The translations under genes were made by a program, and so were the position numbers. The notes beneath the pieces are model-generated. The model did not search any database. It was given only the letters and a program-made list of their open reading frames with translations, and was not told the origin of the DNA. Below are positions 14,607-23,054 of a stretch of DNA of 33,269 nucleotides, piece after piece (the stretch's first letter is position 1; every line of letters starts with the position of its first letter). The stretch is from Deltaproteobacteria bacterium (lineage in GTDB: Bacteria > Desulfobacterota > SM23-61), in the NCBI GenBank assembly GCA_016875165.1, contig VGSF01000051.1:1-33269 (forward strand). Reading direction: 5' to 3'.

Positions 14607-15314
14607 TTGTCCTTTAGAGGATCAACCATTCGACCGGATGAATCCATGAACGGGCAAATTCTGCGCCAGGTAGCGGAGGCCGTGGTTCAGCGGGACTGTA
14701 AAGCTGTGGAGAGCTTTACTGCGAAAATGGCGGAGCGGAGAATGGATGTATTCCAGATCATCAACGAAGGGTTGATTCCGGGGATGCTGGCCGCCAGTCA
14801 AAAATTCAGAAAAAGCGAATTCTTCATCCCCGAATTGTTGATGGCCTCTCGGGCGGTCAAGTTGGGCCTTCATGTTTTAAGGCCCTTGATGCGGGAAAAA
14901 AATAAGCAAGTGGTAGGGCGGGTAGTCATCGGCTCCGTTAAATTCGACCTGCACGATATCGGGAAAAATCTGGTGATCATCGTCCTGGAAGGAAATGGGT
15001 TTGATGTGATCGACCTGGGAGTGGATGTGTCCCCGGAAAAATTTGTTCGGGCCGTGGAGAAACATGATGCTCAGATCTTAGCCATGTCTTCTCTTTTAAC
15101 TTCTACCATGCCCTGGATGAAGACTACTATTCAGCTTCTTCGTTCTTCAAGTATGACCGGAGTGAAGATCCTGATAGGGGGAGCGCCGGTTACCCAGGTT
15201 TACGCCCAAAATATCGGCGCCGATGGTTACTGCCGGGAGGCCACCTCAGCTCCAGCCATCGCCAAAGATCTTTTGGGAATTAAAGGTTTACAGAGTGGTA
15301 ATGAATCCCGGTAA
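14607..15314 (+). CDS. Second corrinoid protein (B12-binding methyl carrier)
   Basis: This 235-aa protein has the same two-domain plan as the protein at 7377: a helical cap with FFIPELLMASRAVKLGLHVL and a B12-binding domain with D114-x-H116-x2-G119 in VKFDLHDIGKNLV, then SSLLTSTMPWMK and KILIGGAPVTQVYAQNIGADG. The start is TTG at 14607 with GGGGGAG 7 nt upstream. The next in-frame ATG (14646) would remove 13 residues. Its separate position in the regulator operon suggests either a carrier for another methyl donor or a sensor of methylation state. That is inference. The last 14 nt overlap the regulator gene. Confidence 0.9.
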   Translation: MSFRGSTIRPDESMNGQILRQVAEAVVQRDCKAVESFTAKMAERRMDVFQIINEGLIPGMLAASQKFRKSEFFIPELLMASRAVKLGLHVLRPLMREKNKQVVGRVVIGSVKFDLHDIGKNLVIIVLEGNGFDVIDLGVDVSPEKFVRAVEKHDAQILAMSSLLTSTMPWMKTTIQLLRSSSMTGVKILIGGAPVTQVYAQNIGADGYCREATSAPAIAKDLLGIKGLQSGNESR

Positions 15315-16635
15315 TCTCTTAAAACAAAAGCTTCAGGGCGGTTCCGCTTTTCGTAAAAAATTGGCGTCCTTTTCCCGGTCTTTAAGGATTCCCACACGGG
15401 TGATCGATGCGGCCGGGTTGGAGCTATGGCATTCCCGAAACTTTCCTGCTGAGGGGCGCTTTTGCCTTCTGGCGAATCAGGAGCTCAAATCAAATTCCTG
15501 CCGATTCTCCCACCAAAACGGCGCTCGGGAGTCCATCCGCTGGGGGGTCCCTGCGATCGGGACCTGCTGCTTTTCCATCTACCACATTACTGCTCCCATC
15601 ATGGAGTCCAATCGCCTTGCCGGATGCCTCAAGGCCAACCCTTTTTTGATGGCCGATCCTTTTGAACTGAAATTCGAAGAAATAAGTTCCCTCCTGAAAG
15701 GGCCGCCTGCCGTGAAGAAGAAAATCTTTGACGCCCTATCGAGGATTCCGGTCCTCAAAGAGGAGGAAGTCAATAGGGCTGCCCAGGAGCTTTTTGCCCT
15801 GGCCAATAAACTCTCTCATCCCGACCTCAGTTGCTTGGGCAAAGTGCGAGAAATTCAGGATCTGCAAGGGAAGGTAGCCGAAGAGATTCAGGCCGTTAAA
15901 TCGGCCAACCCAGAATTTACCCCTTCTCAACTTTTTAAGCTCTCCTATGACACCGAAAGAGAGATTATTCATAAAATCTGCGGCGGAGAGCAGGAGAAGG
16001 CCAAGGAAATCTTGAACAAACTACTGGCGATCATATTGTCGCAATATCTTTCAGACATCGACCTTCTGAAAATTTCCATCCTGGAGTTAGTGGTTGTAAT
16101 TTCCAGAGCGGCGGTTGAGGCCGGGGCCAAGGTGGAGGATATCTTAGGATTGAAGTACCAATGCTTAGCCGAGTTGGGGACTATTAAGAATCAAGAAGAA
16201 ATCTGCCTCTGGACGGTAAAAGTGGTTGACAATGTCATCGACAACATCTACCACTCCCGAAACATTCACCTGGACTCCCGACTGAAAAAAACTCTGGAGT
16301 TTATTGATCGACATTATGGCTCTGACTTGACCGTGGAGCGAGTGGCCCGCGAGGCTTTCCTCAGCCCATCCCGATTTAGCCATCTCTTCAAAGATGAAAT
16401 GGGATTGCCTTTCATTGAATATTTAACAAAGGTGCGGATGCAGAATGCCCGCTCTTTTTTAAGAGATCCGGAAAAGTCAGTTGCCCAGGTTGCCTTAGAG
16501 GTTGGTTATTCGGACCAGAGTTATTTCACTAAAGTCTTTAAAAAATCAGAAGCGATAACCCCCAAGTTTTTCCGCAGGAGTCTGCTTCCTCCATCTCAGG
16601 GCTTTATAGCCTCCCCGAACGGAGGATGGAAATGA
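15301..16635 (+). CDS. AraC-family transcriptional regulator with PocR-like sensor domain
   Basis: This 444-aa regulator has an N-terminal portion (about 15-135; IPTRVIDAAGLELWHSRN, SIRWGVPAIGTCCFSIYHI, APIMESNRLAGCLKANPFL) resembling PocR-type small-ligand sensor domains, though divergent. A helical middle region follows. The C-terminal AraC domain has two helix-turn-helix motifs (LTVERVAREAFLSPSRFSHLF and SVAQVALEVGYSDQSYFTKVF). The ATG at 15301 overlaps the corrinoid gene by 14 nt. Longer in-frame starts would run through the corrinoid gene. It probably activates the divergent methyl-transfer units in response to the substrate or a corrinoid signal. It converges with ubiB, overlapping it by 32 nt. 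Confidence 0.85.
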   Translation: MNPGNLLKQKLQGGSAFRKKLASFSRSLRIPTRVIDAAGLELWHSRNFPAEGRFCLLANQELKSNSCRFSHQNGARESIRWGVPAIGTCCFSIYHITAPIMESNRLAGCLKANPFLMADPFELKFEEISSLLKGPPAVKKKIFDALSRIPVLKEEEVNRAAQELFALANKLSHPDLSCLGKVREIQDLQGKVAEEIQAVKSANPEFTPSQLFKLSYDTEREIIHKICGGEQEKAKEILNKLLAIILSQYLSDIDLLKISILELVVVISRAAVEAGAKVEDILGLKYQCLAELGTIKNQEEICLWTVKVVDNVIDNIYHSRNIHLDSRLKKTLEFIDRHYGSDLTVERVAREAFLSPSRFSHLFKDEMGLPFIEYLTKVRMQNARSFLRDPEKSVAQVALEVGYSDQSYFTKVFKKSEAITPKFFRRSLLPPSQGFIASPNGGWK

Positions 16636-18298
16636 GCAACCAGACGCCAAAGATGCCGGCGATGCTGAATCCCAAAAGTCCGAAGACCGGTAACCCCCAA
16701 AGATGCGGCCCGATATCTGTCCGGAAGATTAAGGCCGAGCCGACGATTAAAGAGGAGACCAGGAAGGAAAAAGCGATTCGGTTTGACGATCGATCTATAT
16801 GATAGGCAAAATCCTCAAGCCCCCGGTGTTCAAACTCGAATTTAGCCTTCCCCTGTTTCACCTGCTTGAGTATCTCGCGCAGTTCTCCCGGAATCTCTTT
16901 AAGCAGTTGGATCAGTTCTCCGCCGGAGTCGAAAAATTCCCCGATGATCCGCCGGGGATGCAGCCGTTCCATTTTGATGCGCTTGATAAAGGGAGCGGCT
17001 TTCTCCGCCATATTCAGATCAGGATCCAGGGCCACTCCCACCCCCTCTGCGGTGGTCAGGGCTTTGATCATCAGGAATATTTCCGGCGGGAGCCGGAGAC
17101 GGTGGCGGGTGATCAACTCCAAAAGCGCTTTTAAAATACTGTCGATCCGTAACTCCTTAAGGGGCTGATACAGGTATAACGCCATAAAATCAGCAATATC
17201 TTTTTCTAGGGTGCGCCGGTTCGGTTCGCTATCCCATTCGATAATTTTTAAAAGGGCCTGGGCGATTTTGGACTCATCCTTAAGGACATACCCGTAAACA
17301 ATGTCGGCAAAGTCTTCCCGGGCCTGCCGGTCAACGCTGCCCATCATCCCGAAATCAAGGTAGCAGATGACGTTCTCCGGAAGGATAAATAAATTGCCCG
17401 GATGCGGATCGGCATGGAAAAATCCATGGTGAAAAATCTGTTCGAGGATTAAATCTGTCCCGCGGGAAGCGATGATTTTTAGATCAAACCCCTGCTGGTT
17501 TAGCATGGCCACTTCCGAGGCCTTGATTCCCGAAATATATTCCATGGTCAGGACGCGCTCCGTGGATGCCTCGCGATAAATCCGGGGAACGTAAATGGAT
17601 GTATTGCCGAGAAATTGACGGGCAAAACGTTCGGTGTGGTAAGCTTCAACGGTATAATCCATCTCCTTCTCCAGGGTCCGGGCAAACTCTTCCACAATGC
17701 GGGTGGGGCGTTGAATACCTAATTCGTCAATGTGCCTTTCGATCAAGTTGGCTAAGTGAAATAAAATCTCTAAATCCACCTCGATCAGTTGACGGATGCC
17801 CGGGCGCTGGACTTTCACAACGACCTCTGCCCCGCTTTGCAGGCGCGCCCGGTGAACCTGGCCGATGGAAGCCGCTGCCAGAGGCGTTTCGGCAAAATGC
17901 TGGAATTTCTCTTCCAGCGGGGATTTTAACTCCTCTTCGACGATCTCTTTCACCTGGGCAAAAGGAAAAGGAGAAACCTGGTCCTGAAGTTTGGCTAACT
18001 CCTGCACAATTTCCGGGGGTATCAAATCGGGACGGGTGGAAAGTATCTGAGCCAGTTTGATAAATGTCGGTCCGAGTTCTTCAACGGCCAGGCGCATCCG
18101 TTCAGACCTGGTGAGTTTTTCCACGCGCTTCCGGCGGCCTCTGGAAATCATTTTCAGGCCTATTTCCAGGTATTGACCTACAGGCAGCCGCTCAATCAGA
18201 TTGCCAAAGCCGTATTTAAAAAAAACGGTGAGAATCTGGCGATAGCGATTGACGTGGCGATAGGTGCGCGAGACAATGCGGATCTTGCGGATTTGCAT
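16604..18298 (-). CDS. ubiB: UbiB/ABC1/AarF family atypical kinase
   Basis: This 564-aa membrane-associated atypical kinase/ATPase family protein is linked to quinone and lipid metabolism. Motifs are LGPTFIKLAQILSTRPDLIP (the KxGQ-like element, here KLAQ), AAASIGQVHRA, the ATP-binding lysine in VVKVQRPG, HADPHPGNLFI and the metal-binding ICYLDFGMMG. Two membrane spans close the C-terminus (about 500-560). In an anaerobe it is more likely tied to menaquinone or lipid homeostasis than to ubiquinone synthesis. The gene lies 3 bp after the phasin-like gene, so they form a pair. The 3' end overlaps the convergent regulator gene, and no terminator is seen between them. Confidence 0.9.
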   Translation of the reverse strand: MQIRKIRIVSRTYRHVNRYRQILTVFFKYGFGNLIERLPVGQYLEIGLKMISRGRRKRVEKLTRSERMRLAVEELGPTFIKLAQILSTRPDLIPPEIVQELAKLQDQVSPFPFAQVKEIVEEELKSPLEEKFQHFAETPLAAASIGQVHRARLQSGAEVVVKVQRPGIRQLIEVDLEILFHLANLIERHIDELGIQRPTRIVEEFARTLEKEMDYTVEAYHTERFARQFLGNTSIYVPRIYREASTERVLTMEYISGIKASEVAMLNQQGFDLKIIASRGTDLILEQIFHHGFFHADPHPGNLFILPENVICYLDFGMMGSVDRQAREDFADIVYGYVLKDESKIAQALLKIIEWDSEPNRRTLEKDIADFMALYLYQPLKELRIDSILKALLELITRHRLRLPPEIFLMIKALTTAEGVGVALDPDLNMAEKAAPFIKRIKMERLHPRRIIGEFFDSGGELIQLLKEIPGELREILKQVKQGKAKFEFEHRGLEDFAYHIDRSSNRIAFSFLVSSLIVGSALIFRTDIGPHLWGLPVFGLLGFSIAGIFGVWLLISILRSGRL

Positions 18299-18301
18299 CG
18301 C

Positions 18302-18604
18302 CTATTCCTTCTTTTCGGCGGCCTTCTCCAGTTGTTCAATTTTGGCTTTCAGCTCTTCTATCTCTTTCCTTGTGGGAATATTCAGCCTCTGCAAGGTATC
18401 ATTCACCACCTTATCTATTTTTTCCCCGAATTCTTTCTCCGCTTTTGTAGATTTTTCTTTCAGCTCCTGCACTAATTCCCTCCCCTGCTTTTCAGAGAGT
18501 TCCCCTTTTTTAACGATCTCCTCCACCACCTCTTCAATCTTTTCGGCGGTCATGGAGGCCAAACCCGCGCCGATGAAAATCGCTCTCTTAATGAATTCAA
18601 ACAT
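18302..18604 (-). CDS. Phasin-like coiled-coil protein
   Basis: This 100-aa protein has a short hydrophobic start (FEFIKRAIFIGAGLASMTAEKIEEVV) followed by highly charged heptads, ending in RKEIEELKAKIEQLEKAAEKKE. It fits the polyhydroxyalkanoate granule-associated/phasin-like family (PhaF/PhaI type). A strong GGAGGAG site precedes the ATG. It is co-transcribed with ubiB. Phasins coat storage granules, but in this setting it may be a lipid- or membrane-surface partner of UbiB, which is inference. Confidence 0.8.
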   Translation of the reverse strand: MFEFIKRAIFIGAGLASMTAEKIEEVVEEIVKKGELSEKQGRELVQELKEKSTKAEKEFGEKIDKVVNDTLQRLNIPTRKEIEELKAKIEQLEKAAEKKE

Positions 18605-18783
18605 AGCTCTCCTCCTTTAAAGCAAGAATTCAGAATTCAGGAGTCAGAAGTCAGTATTTAGTAAATTTTTTCTGCATTCTGGCTCCTGGATTCTGGTTTC
18701 TTACATCAATTCCATTGCCCTTACCTGCCGGCTTTCCGGGATAAATCTCGGCAATAAAAAAAGGCATAATCCCTTTATATAAG

Positions 18784-18889
18784 GAGCCTCTTGCAAAAGT
18801 ATTTTTTTGTGGTTCGACAAGCTTGTCCTGAGCGAACCGTTCACCCTGAGCCTGTCGAAGGGTAAATTACGGACTTTTGCAAGAAACTT
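18784..18889. repeat. MITE-like repeat, family 1, copy 1d (short form)
   Basis: This 106-bp element has the left end GAGCCTCTTGCAAAAGT and a slightly decayed right end (ACTTTTGCAAGAAACTT). It is flanked by TAAG (18780-18783 and 18890-18893). Compared with 1b and 1c it lacks about 85 bp of interior, consistent with a deletion between the internal palindromic segments. Confidence 0.78.
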
Positions 18890-18980
18890 TAAGATTATGC
18901 CCTTTTTCCCCGCCGGAAGTAAATTACTTTTTTGGCTTTTTTATTTGACTCATGTTGTTGTTAAACACAGCTTATATCGT

Positions 18981-19156
18981 GGCGCGGGGGCCAGGGGGCT
19001 GAGTCCGCCTTAGGCGGAGCAGCATCGGCCGGGAGAAAACCTTGAAGGAAGGGATTGGCTGGGTTTCCGCACATTGAGGCGGGGGCTCTTTCCCGCCTAA
19101 TCAATGGAAAACCGAGCGCCTCATGATGCCAAGCGAAGCGCCCTGGCCCCCGCGCC
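18981..19156. repeat. Structured element A (176 bp, one of two copies)
   Basis: The element is closed by a perfect 16-bp stem (GGCGCGGGGGCCAGGG, 18981-18996, with its complement 19141-19156). Inside are AGCATCGG (19021-19028), a GGCGGG...CCCGCC hairpin (about 19077-19097) and AGCGCCTYATGATKCCAAG (19115-19133). The same blocks recur in order in element B (20204-20371). It lies downstream of the dehydrogenase gene. It could be a structured RNA or a mobile palindromic element. I recognise no known family. Confidence 0.6.
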
Positions 19157-19245
19157 TGAGAAAGCCACCATTAACGATAACTCTCAAACAAACTGATTCC
19201 TAAACAACAGGTTAATATGATTCAAATGGAAAAGCCTATTATTTT

Positions 19246-20139
19246 TCAGTCTTTCTGCTTCACGACCGTGTCGGCCAGGGCTTCGATTACCGTCAGGACT
19301 ACGCAGGAGTCCATATCTCCTTTCCCCTGCGATTTTGCAGCTCTGAGCATCTCCCTGGCGATACTGGCCGCCGGCAAAGAAACTCCGCACTCTTCGGCTA
19401 ACTTCAATGCCGTGGAAAGGTCTTTGTACATGTTGTTGGTAGAGAAATGGGCGGTGAAGTCCCGCTGGATCATTCTCGGCCCCCGGGTTTCCATAGCTCC
19501 AGTTCGCGCCCCGCCGACGGCAGTAATCTCAATGACCCGCTGCGGATCGATCCCGGCCTTACTGGCCAGGACCAACGCTTCGGCAACTGCCTCGATGGCC
19601 ACTCCCATAATGAGGTTATTCACCAATTTAAGCGTTGTCCCCATGCCATTCACCCCCGCGTAAACAACCTTGGCGGCCATCTTTTCAAAGATGGGAAGGC
19701 ATGATTCAAAAAGCTCCTTGGCCCCCCCAACCATAATCCCCAATTTGCCGTCGGAAGCGACTTTGGGATTTCCGGTGACCGGAGCATCCAGCATGGAAAC
19801 CCCTTGGGCCTTGGCCCGCTCGGCAATGGACCTGGACATCTCCGGAGCGATGCTGCCCATATCAATCAGGATCAGCCCCGGATGAGCCCCTTCCAGAACG
19901 CCATCGGCACCGCACGATACCTTTTCTGAGGCTGCCGAATCCGTTACCATGGTAATTACTACATCGGAAGCCTGGGCCACGGCCTTGGGGGATTTTCCCC
20001 AGGCGGCCCCGGCAGCCAACAGGCTTTTTGCCCGGTCGGGGGTCCGGTTCCAAACCGTCAATGGATAACCAGCTTCCAGAAACCGTTTGGACATGGGCAG
20101 CCCCATCAGGCCGAGTCCGATAAAACCAATGCGTTGCAT
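19246..20139 (-). CDS. 3-hydroxyisobutyrate dehydrogenase family beta-hydroxyacid dehydrogenase
   Basis: This 297-aa NAD(P)-dependent enzyme oxidises or reduces a beta-hydroxyacid (family members act on 3-hydroxyisobutyrate, tartronate semialdehyde or similar). The dinucleotide fold has FIGLGLMGLPMSKRF (6-20, GxGxxG). The substrate loop is MLDAPVTGNPKVA (116-128, usually DAPVSGG) and the catalytic lysine is K171 in GTTLKLVNNLIMG. I chose the ATG at 20139 because GGGAG lies 6-7 nt upstream. The earlier in-frame ATG at 20154 has none. It is probably the last gene of the transporter operon, separated from tctC by structured element B. The exact substrate cannot be told. Confidence 0.88.
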   Translation of the reverse strand: MQRIGFIGLGLMGLPMSKRFLEAGYPLTVWNRTPDRAKSLLAAGAAWGKSPKAVAQASDVVITMVTDSAASEKVSCGADGVLEGAHPGLILIDMGSIAPEMSRSIAERAKAQGVSMLDAPVTGNPKVASDGKLGIMVGGAKELFESCLPIFEKMAAKVVYAGVNGMGTTLKLVNNLIMGVAIEAVAEALVLASKAGIDPQRVIEITAVGGARTGAMETRGPRMIQRDFTAHFSTNNMYKDLSTALKLAEECGVSLPAASIAREMLRAAKSQGKGDMDSCVVLTVIEALADTVVKQKD

Positions 20140-20203
20140 AATTCTCTCCCTCATACTGTATCAGTTTAGAGTTTTGAAAAAATGCCAGCAACACATCTGT
20201 TTA

Positions 20204-20371
20204 GGCCCGGGGGCCGGGCCGGGACGCGCCGGAAGCATCGGTTGGGTCTCCCCTTGTCCTCGAGGATAAAAGCCCGTTTCCTCCGGAGGAGGCGGGGAGT
20301 ATCTCCCCCGCCCCATCCACGGAGAAACCAGCGCCTTATGATTCCAAGCGGGCCGGCCTAGCCCCCGGGCC
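20204..20371. repeat. Structured element B (168 bp, second copy)
   Basis: GGCCCGGGGGC (20204-20214) pairs with GCCCCCGGGCC (20361-20371), and the stem continues inward with a CCGG-rich segment. AGCATCGG (20234-20241), a GGCGGGGAG...CTCCCCCGCC hairpin (about 20291-20312) and AGCGCCTYATGATKCCAAG (20330-20348) match element A in the same order and orientation. It occupies most of the 331-bp gap between tctC and the dehydrogenase gene. Confidence 0.6.
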
Positions 20372-20470
20372 CTGGCATCCCTTGGCTATGGTGATATACC
20401 TTTCTTCAAAGAACTAAAGTGTTACCCCATACTCAATTTGTGGTAGGCGCCAGGGTAAATTTTTACTTCT

Positions 20471-21469
20471 TTACTCAACCTTGCCGATTTGCCGCACAGC
20501 CTTGGCAAGCCTCTGAGCATCTTTATCCCAGAATTTTTTGAATTCGTCGGCATCCATGTAAGAGATCGGGGTTTCCATCTTTTCCATGGCCGATTTGAAT
20601 TCCGGAGCGCTCACGGCCTGGCGAGTTGCCTCTCTAAGGACTTTTATAACTGCCGGGGGAGTGGCTCTGGGGGCGAATAACCCGGACCAGATATAGAACT
20701 CGGCATCTTCATAGCCCAGTTCCTTTAAAGTAGGCACGTCGGGCAAGGCCGGCAGCCTTTTGCCTCCCCAACCGGCCAGAACCCGCAGGGTTCCAGCTTT
20801 GATGTGCGGAATGGAAACATTCGGCCCCCCGGACAGAGATTCCACATGACCCCCTAATAAGGCCGTAAGGGCCGGTCCGCCGCCGGCTGTGGGAATGTGT
20901 CTAAGTTTGATCCCGGCAGCGTGGGCAAACATCTCCATAGCCACGTGCATGGTGCCATAGACTCCGGAAGAGGCGTATTTGATTTCATTCGGACGGCGCT
21001 TGGCATCTTCGACGAAGTCCGCTACATTCTTCCAGGGAGCTTCTTTCTTGATGACCAAAATCGTGGGGTCAGAAGTCAACAGAGCGATAGGAGCGAAATC
21101 TTCCATCTTGTAGGTCTGCGGCCGGCCAAATATCTTGTCAACTTCCGGCATGACCGAAATGCTCGAAAGAGCCACCATCAGCGTGTATCCATCAGCTTTG
21201 GACACAGCCGCCGCCTGCATGCCTACCGCGCCGCCGGCGCCTGTCTTGTTGGCCACCACCACGGGCTGCTTCAATATTTTTTCCATGGCCGCCGCCAGAG
21301 GGCGGGCAACCAGATCAGCCACCCCGCCCGGGGGAAAAGGAACAATAACCTGCACCGGCCTCGTAGGATAGGCCTCCTGAGCGACTGCAAGCTTAGGGAT
21401 CAACCCCAAAAGCCCTGCGCCTACCAATACAGCCATCAAGACTACGATTGATTTCCGATGTGTCATCAT
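20471..21469 (-). CDS. tctC: Tripartite tricarboxylate transporter substrate-binding protein (TctC)
   Basis: This 332-aa periplasmic receptor of a TTT-type importer (Bug/TctC family) binds carboxylates. A Sec signal peptide runs from MTHRKSIVVLMAVLVGAGLL to about AVAQ. The mature start YPTRPVQVIVPFPPGGVADLVAR is the family hallmark, followed by KTGAGGAVGMQAA, ADGYTLMVA, IKYASSGVYGTMHVA and VPTLKELGYE. GGAGGG lies just before two adjacent ATG codons (21469 and 21466). Longer in-frame starts upstream lack a ribosome site. It stands directly behind tctB and tctA, so the importer is complete. Confidence 0.93.
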   Translation of the reverse strand: MMTHRKSIVVLMAVLVGAGLLGLIPKLAVAQEAYPTRPVQVIVPFPPGGVADLVARPLAAAMEKILKQPVVVANKTGAGGAVGMQAAAVSKADGYTLMVALSSISVMPEVDKIFGRPQTYKMEDFAPIALLTSDPTILVIKKEAPWKNVADFVEDAKRRPNEIKYASSGVYGTMHVAMEMFAHAAGIKLRHIPTAGGGPALTALLGGHVESLSGGPNVSIPHIKAGTLRVLAGWGGKRLPALPDVPTLKELGYEDAEFYIWSGLFAPRATPPAVIKVLREATRQAVSAPEFKSAMEKMETPISYMDADEFKKFWDKDAQRLAKAVRQIGKVE

Positions 21470-21524
21470 TTTACCCTCCTTTGTTTTTGCAGCATTCGCT
21501 TTCACAGATTTTCTTACTCTCTTC

Positions 21525-23054
21525 TTATGTTTTTTCGTCCTTTTCAGCCTTGGTTAATCTTTCCCTCCAATCCTTCCCCTTCCTCACCAGAGGCTTCATA
21601 GCGAGGAGAATCATAGCCAAAGCCGCCATAAAAAAAATCACTGAGATCGGGCGCTGGACAAAAATCAGGTAACTTCCGGCAGACATGGCCAGGGCCTGGC
21701 GGAAACTCATCTCGATTATCGGAGCCAAGACAACCCCTAAGACCATGGGAGCTGGTTCAAAATCATATTTACGTAAAACATACCCCAGGATACCCATCAC
21801 AGTCATGATCCAGACATCTACAAGACTGCTATTGACGGCGTAAACCCCGACCACGCATAACATTAATATCGTCGGGTAGAGGATTTTGTAAGGAATCCTC
21901 AAAAGGTTTACAAAAATGCCCACGAGAGGAAGGTTAAGAAGAAGGAGGATGAAATTTCCCACGTACATACTGGCGATTAGTCCCCAGAAGATGACGGGTT
22001 GTTCCTTAATCAACATGGGTCCGGGATTAATTCCATGGACCATCAAGGCGGCCAATAAAACAGCCGGGATAGGTCCGGTGGGTACACCCAGGGCCAGCAT
22101 GGGCACGAGAGCCCCGCAACTTGCAGCGTTATTTGCTGATTCAGGGCCGGCAACTCCCTCAATGGCTCCCTTCCCGAACTTTTCGGGATGCTTAGAAACC
22201 CTTCTTTCCACCGCATAGGAGATAAAAGTGGAAATGATATGAGCAGAGCCTGGAATAATACCTATCAGGAAGCCGAGCAGCGAACCGCGCCCGATAGGAG
22301 CCACCGAGTCCCTGAGCTCTTGCTTTGATGGTAAGAGATCCTTCAGGCGAGGCTTGATGACCTCCGGTCTGATGGATTGGCCGGCAGTCATTAAAATTTC
22401 CGAGATGCCGAAAAGCCCGACAGCCACGGGAACAATCCCGATCCCGTCTCCCAGGGCAACCACTCCATAGGAGAAACGAAAATAACCGGTAAAATGATCG
22501 ATGCCGATCATGCCTAAAAGGAGGCCCAACACTATCATGGCCAGGTTCTTGACCATTGATCCTCCGGTCATGTATCCAAGCACCAGGAGTCCCAGGACCA
22601 GCAGAGAAAAATATTCCGGTGGACCGAAGCGTAAGGCATATTTCGCCAGAGGAGGCGCCAGGAGCATTAAACCAATGACGCTTCCTGTCCCGGCAACATA
22701 AGAGCCGATGGCCGATATAGCCAGGGCCGGGCCGGCCCTTCCTTTCTGAGCCATGGCGTATCCGTCGATGCAAGTCATGACCGAAGCCGCTTCCCCCGGA
22801 ATCCTCATCAATATCGACGTGGTTGAACCCCCGTACATGGCTCCATAGTAAATCCCGGCCAGAAGGATTATGGCTGAGGTGGGATTCAACCCGAAAGTTG
22901 TCGGCAGGAGTAAACTTATCCCGGCAAGGGGGCCAACCCCTGGAAGAACCCCCACCAGCGTACCGATCAGGCAGCCCATGAACCCATAGAAAAAATTCAT
23001 CGGGGTTAAGGCTGTTGAAAAACCCAAATATAAATTTTGTAGAGTTTCGACCAT
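21525..23054 (-). CDS. tctA: Tripartite tricarboxylate transporter large membrane subunit (TctA)
   Basis: This 509-aa polytopic membrane protein forms the transport path. Family motifs include FMGCLIGTLVGVLPGVGPLAGISLLLP, GIYYGAMYGGSTTSILMRIPGE and PESANNAASCGALVPMLALGVPTGP. The start overlaps the tctB stop by one base (TAATG), indicating coupled translation. Length and layout are normal. Confidence 0.95.
   Translation of the reverse strand: MVETLQNLYLGFSTALTPMNFFYGFMGCLIGTLVGVLPGVGPLAGISLLLPTTFGLNPTSAIILLAGIYYGAMYGGSTTSILMRIPGEAASVMTCIDGYAMAQKGRAGPALAISAIGSYVAGTGSVIGLMLLAPPLAKYALRFGPPEYFSLLVLGLLVLGYMTGGSMVKNLAMIVLGLLLGMIGIDHFTGYFRFSYGVVALGDGIGIVPVAVGLFGISEILMTAGQSIRPEVIKPRLKDLLPSKQELRDSVAPIGRGSLLGFLIGIIPGSAHIISTFISYAVERRVSKHPEKFGKGAIEGVAGPESANNAASCGALVPMLALGVPTGPIPAVLLAALMVHGINPGPMLIKEQPVIFWGLIASMYVGNFILLLLNLPLVGIFVNLLRIPYKILYPTILMLCVVGVYAVNSSLVDVWIMTVMGILGYVLRKYDFEPAPMVLGVVLAPIIEMSFRQALAMSAGSYLIFVQRPISVIFFMAALAMILLAMKPLVRKGKDWRERLTKAEKDEKT

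Larger units (their letters stand above)
18605..19245. other. Gap holding a MITE-like repeat and a structured element
   Basis: No gene is supported. The gap contains family 1 element 1d (18784-18889) and structured element A (18981-19156). Confidence 0.6.

Noticed and set aside
15223..15300. Longer N-terminus for the AraC-family regulator
   Set aside because: It would overlap the corrinoid gene by 92 nt. ATG 15301, overlapping by 14 nt, gives a normal start to the sensor domain.
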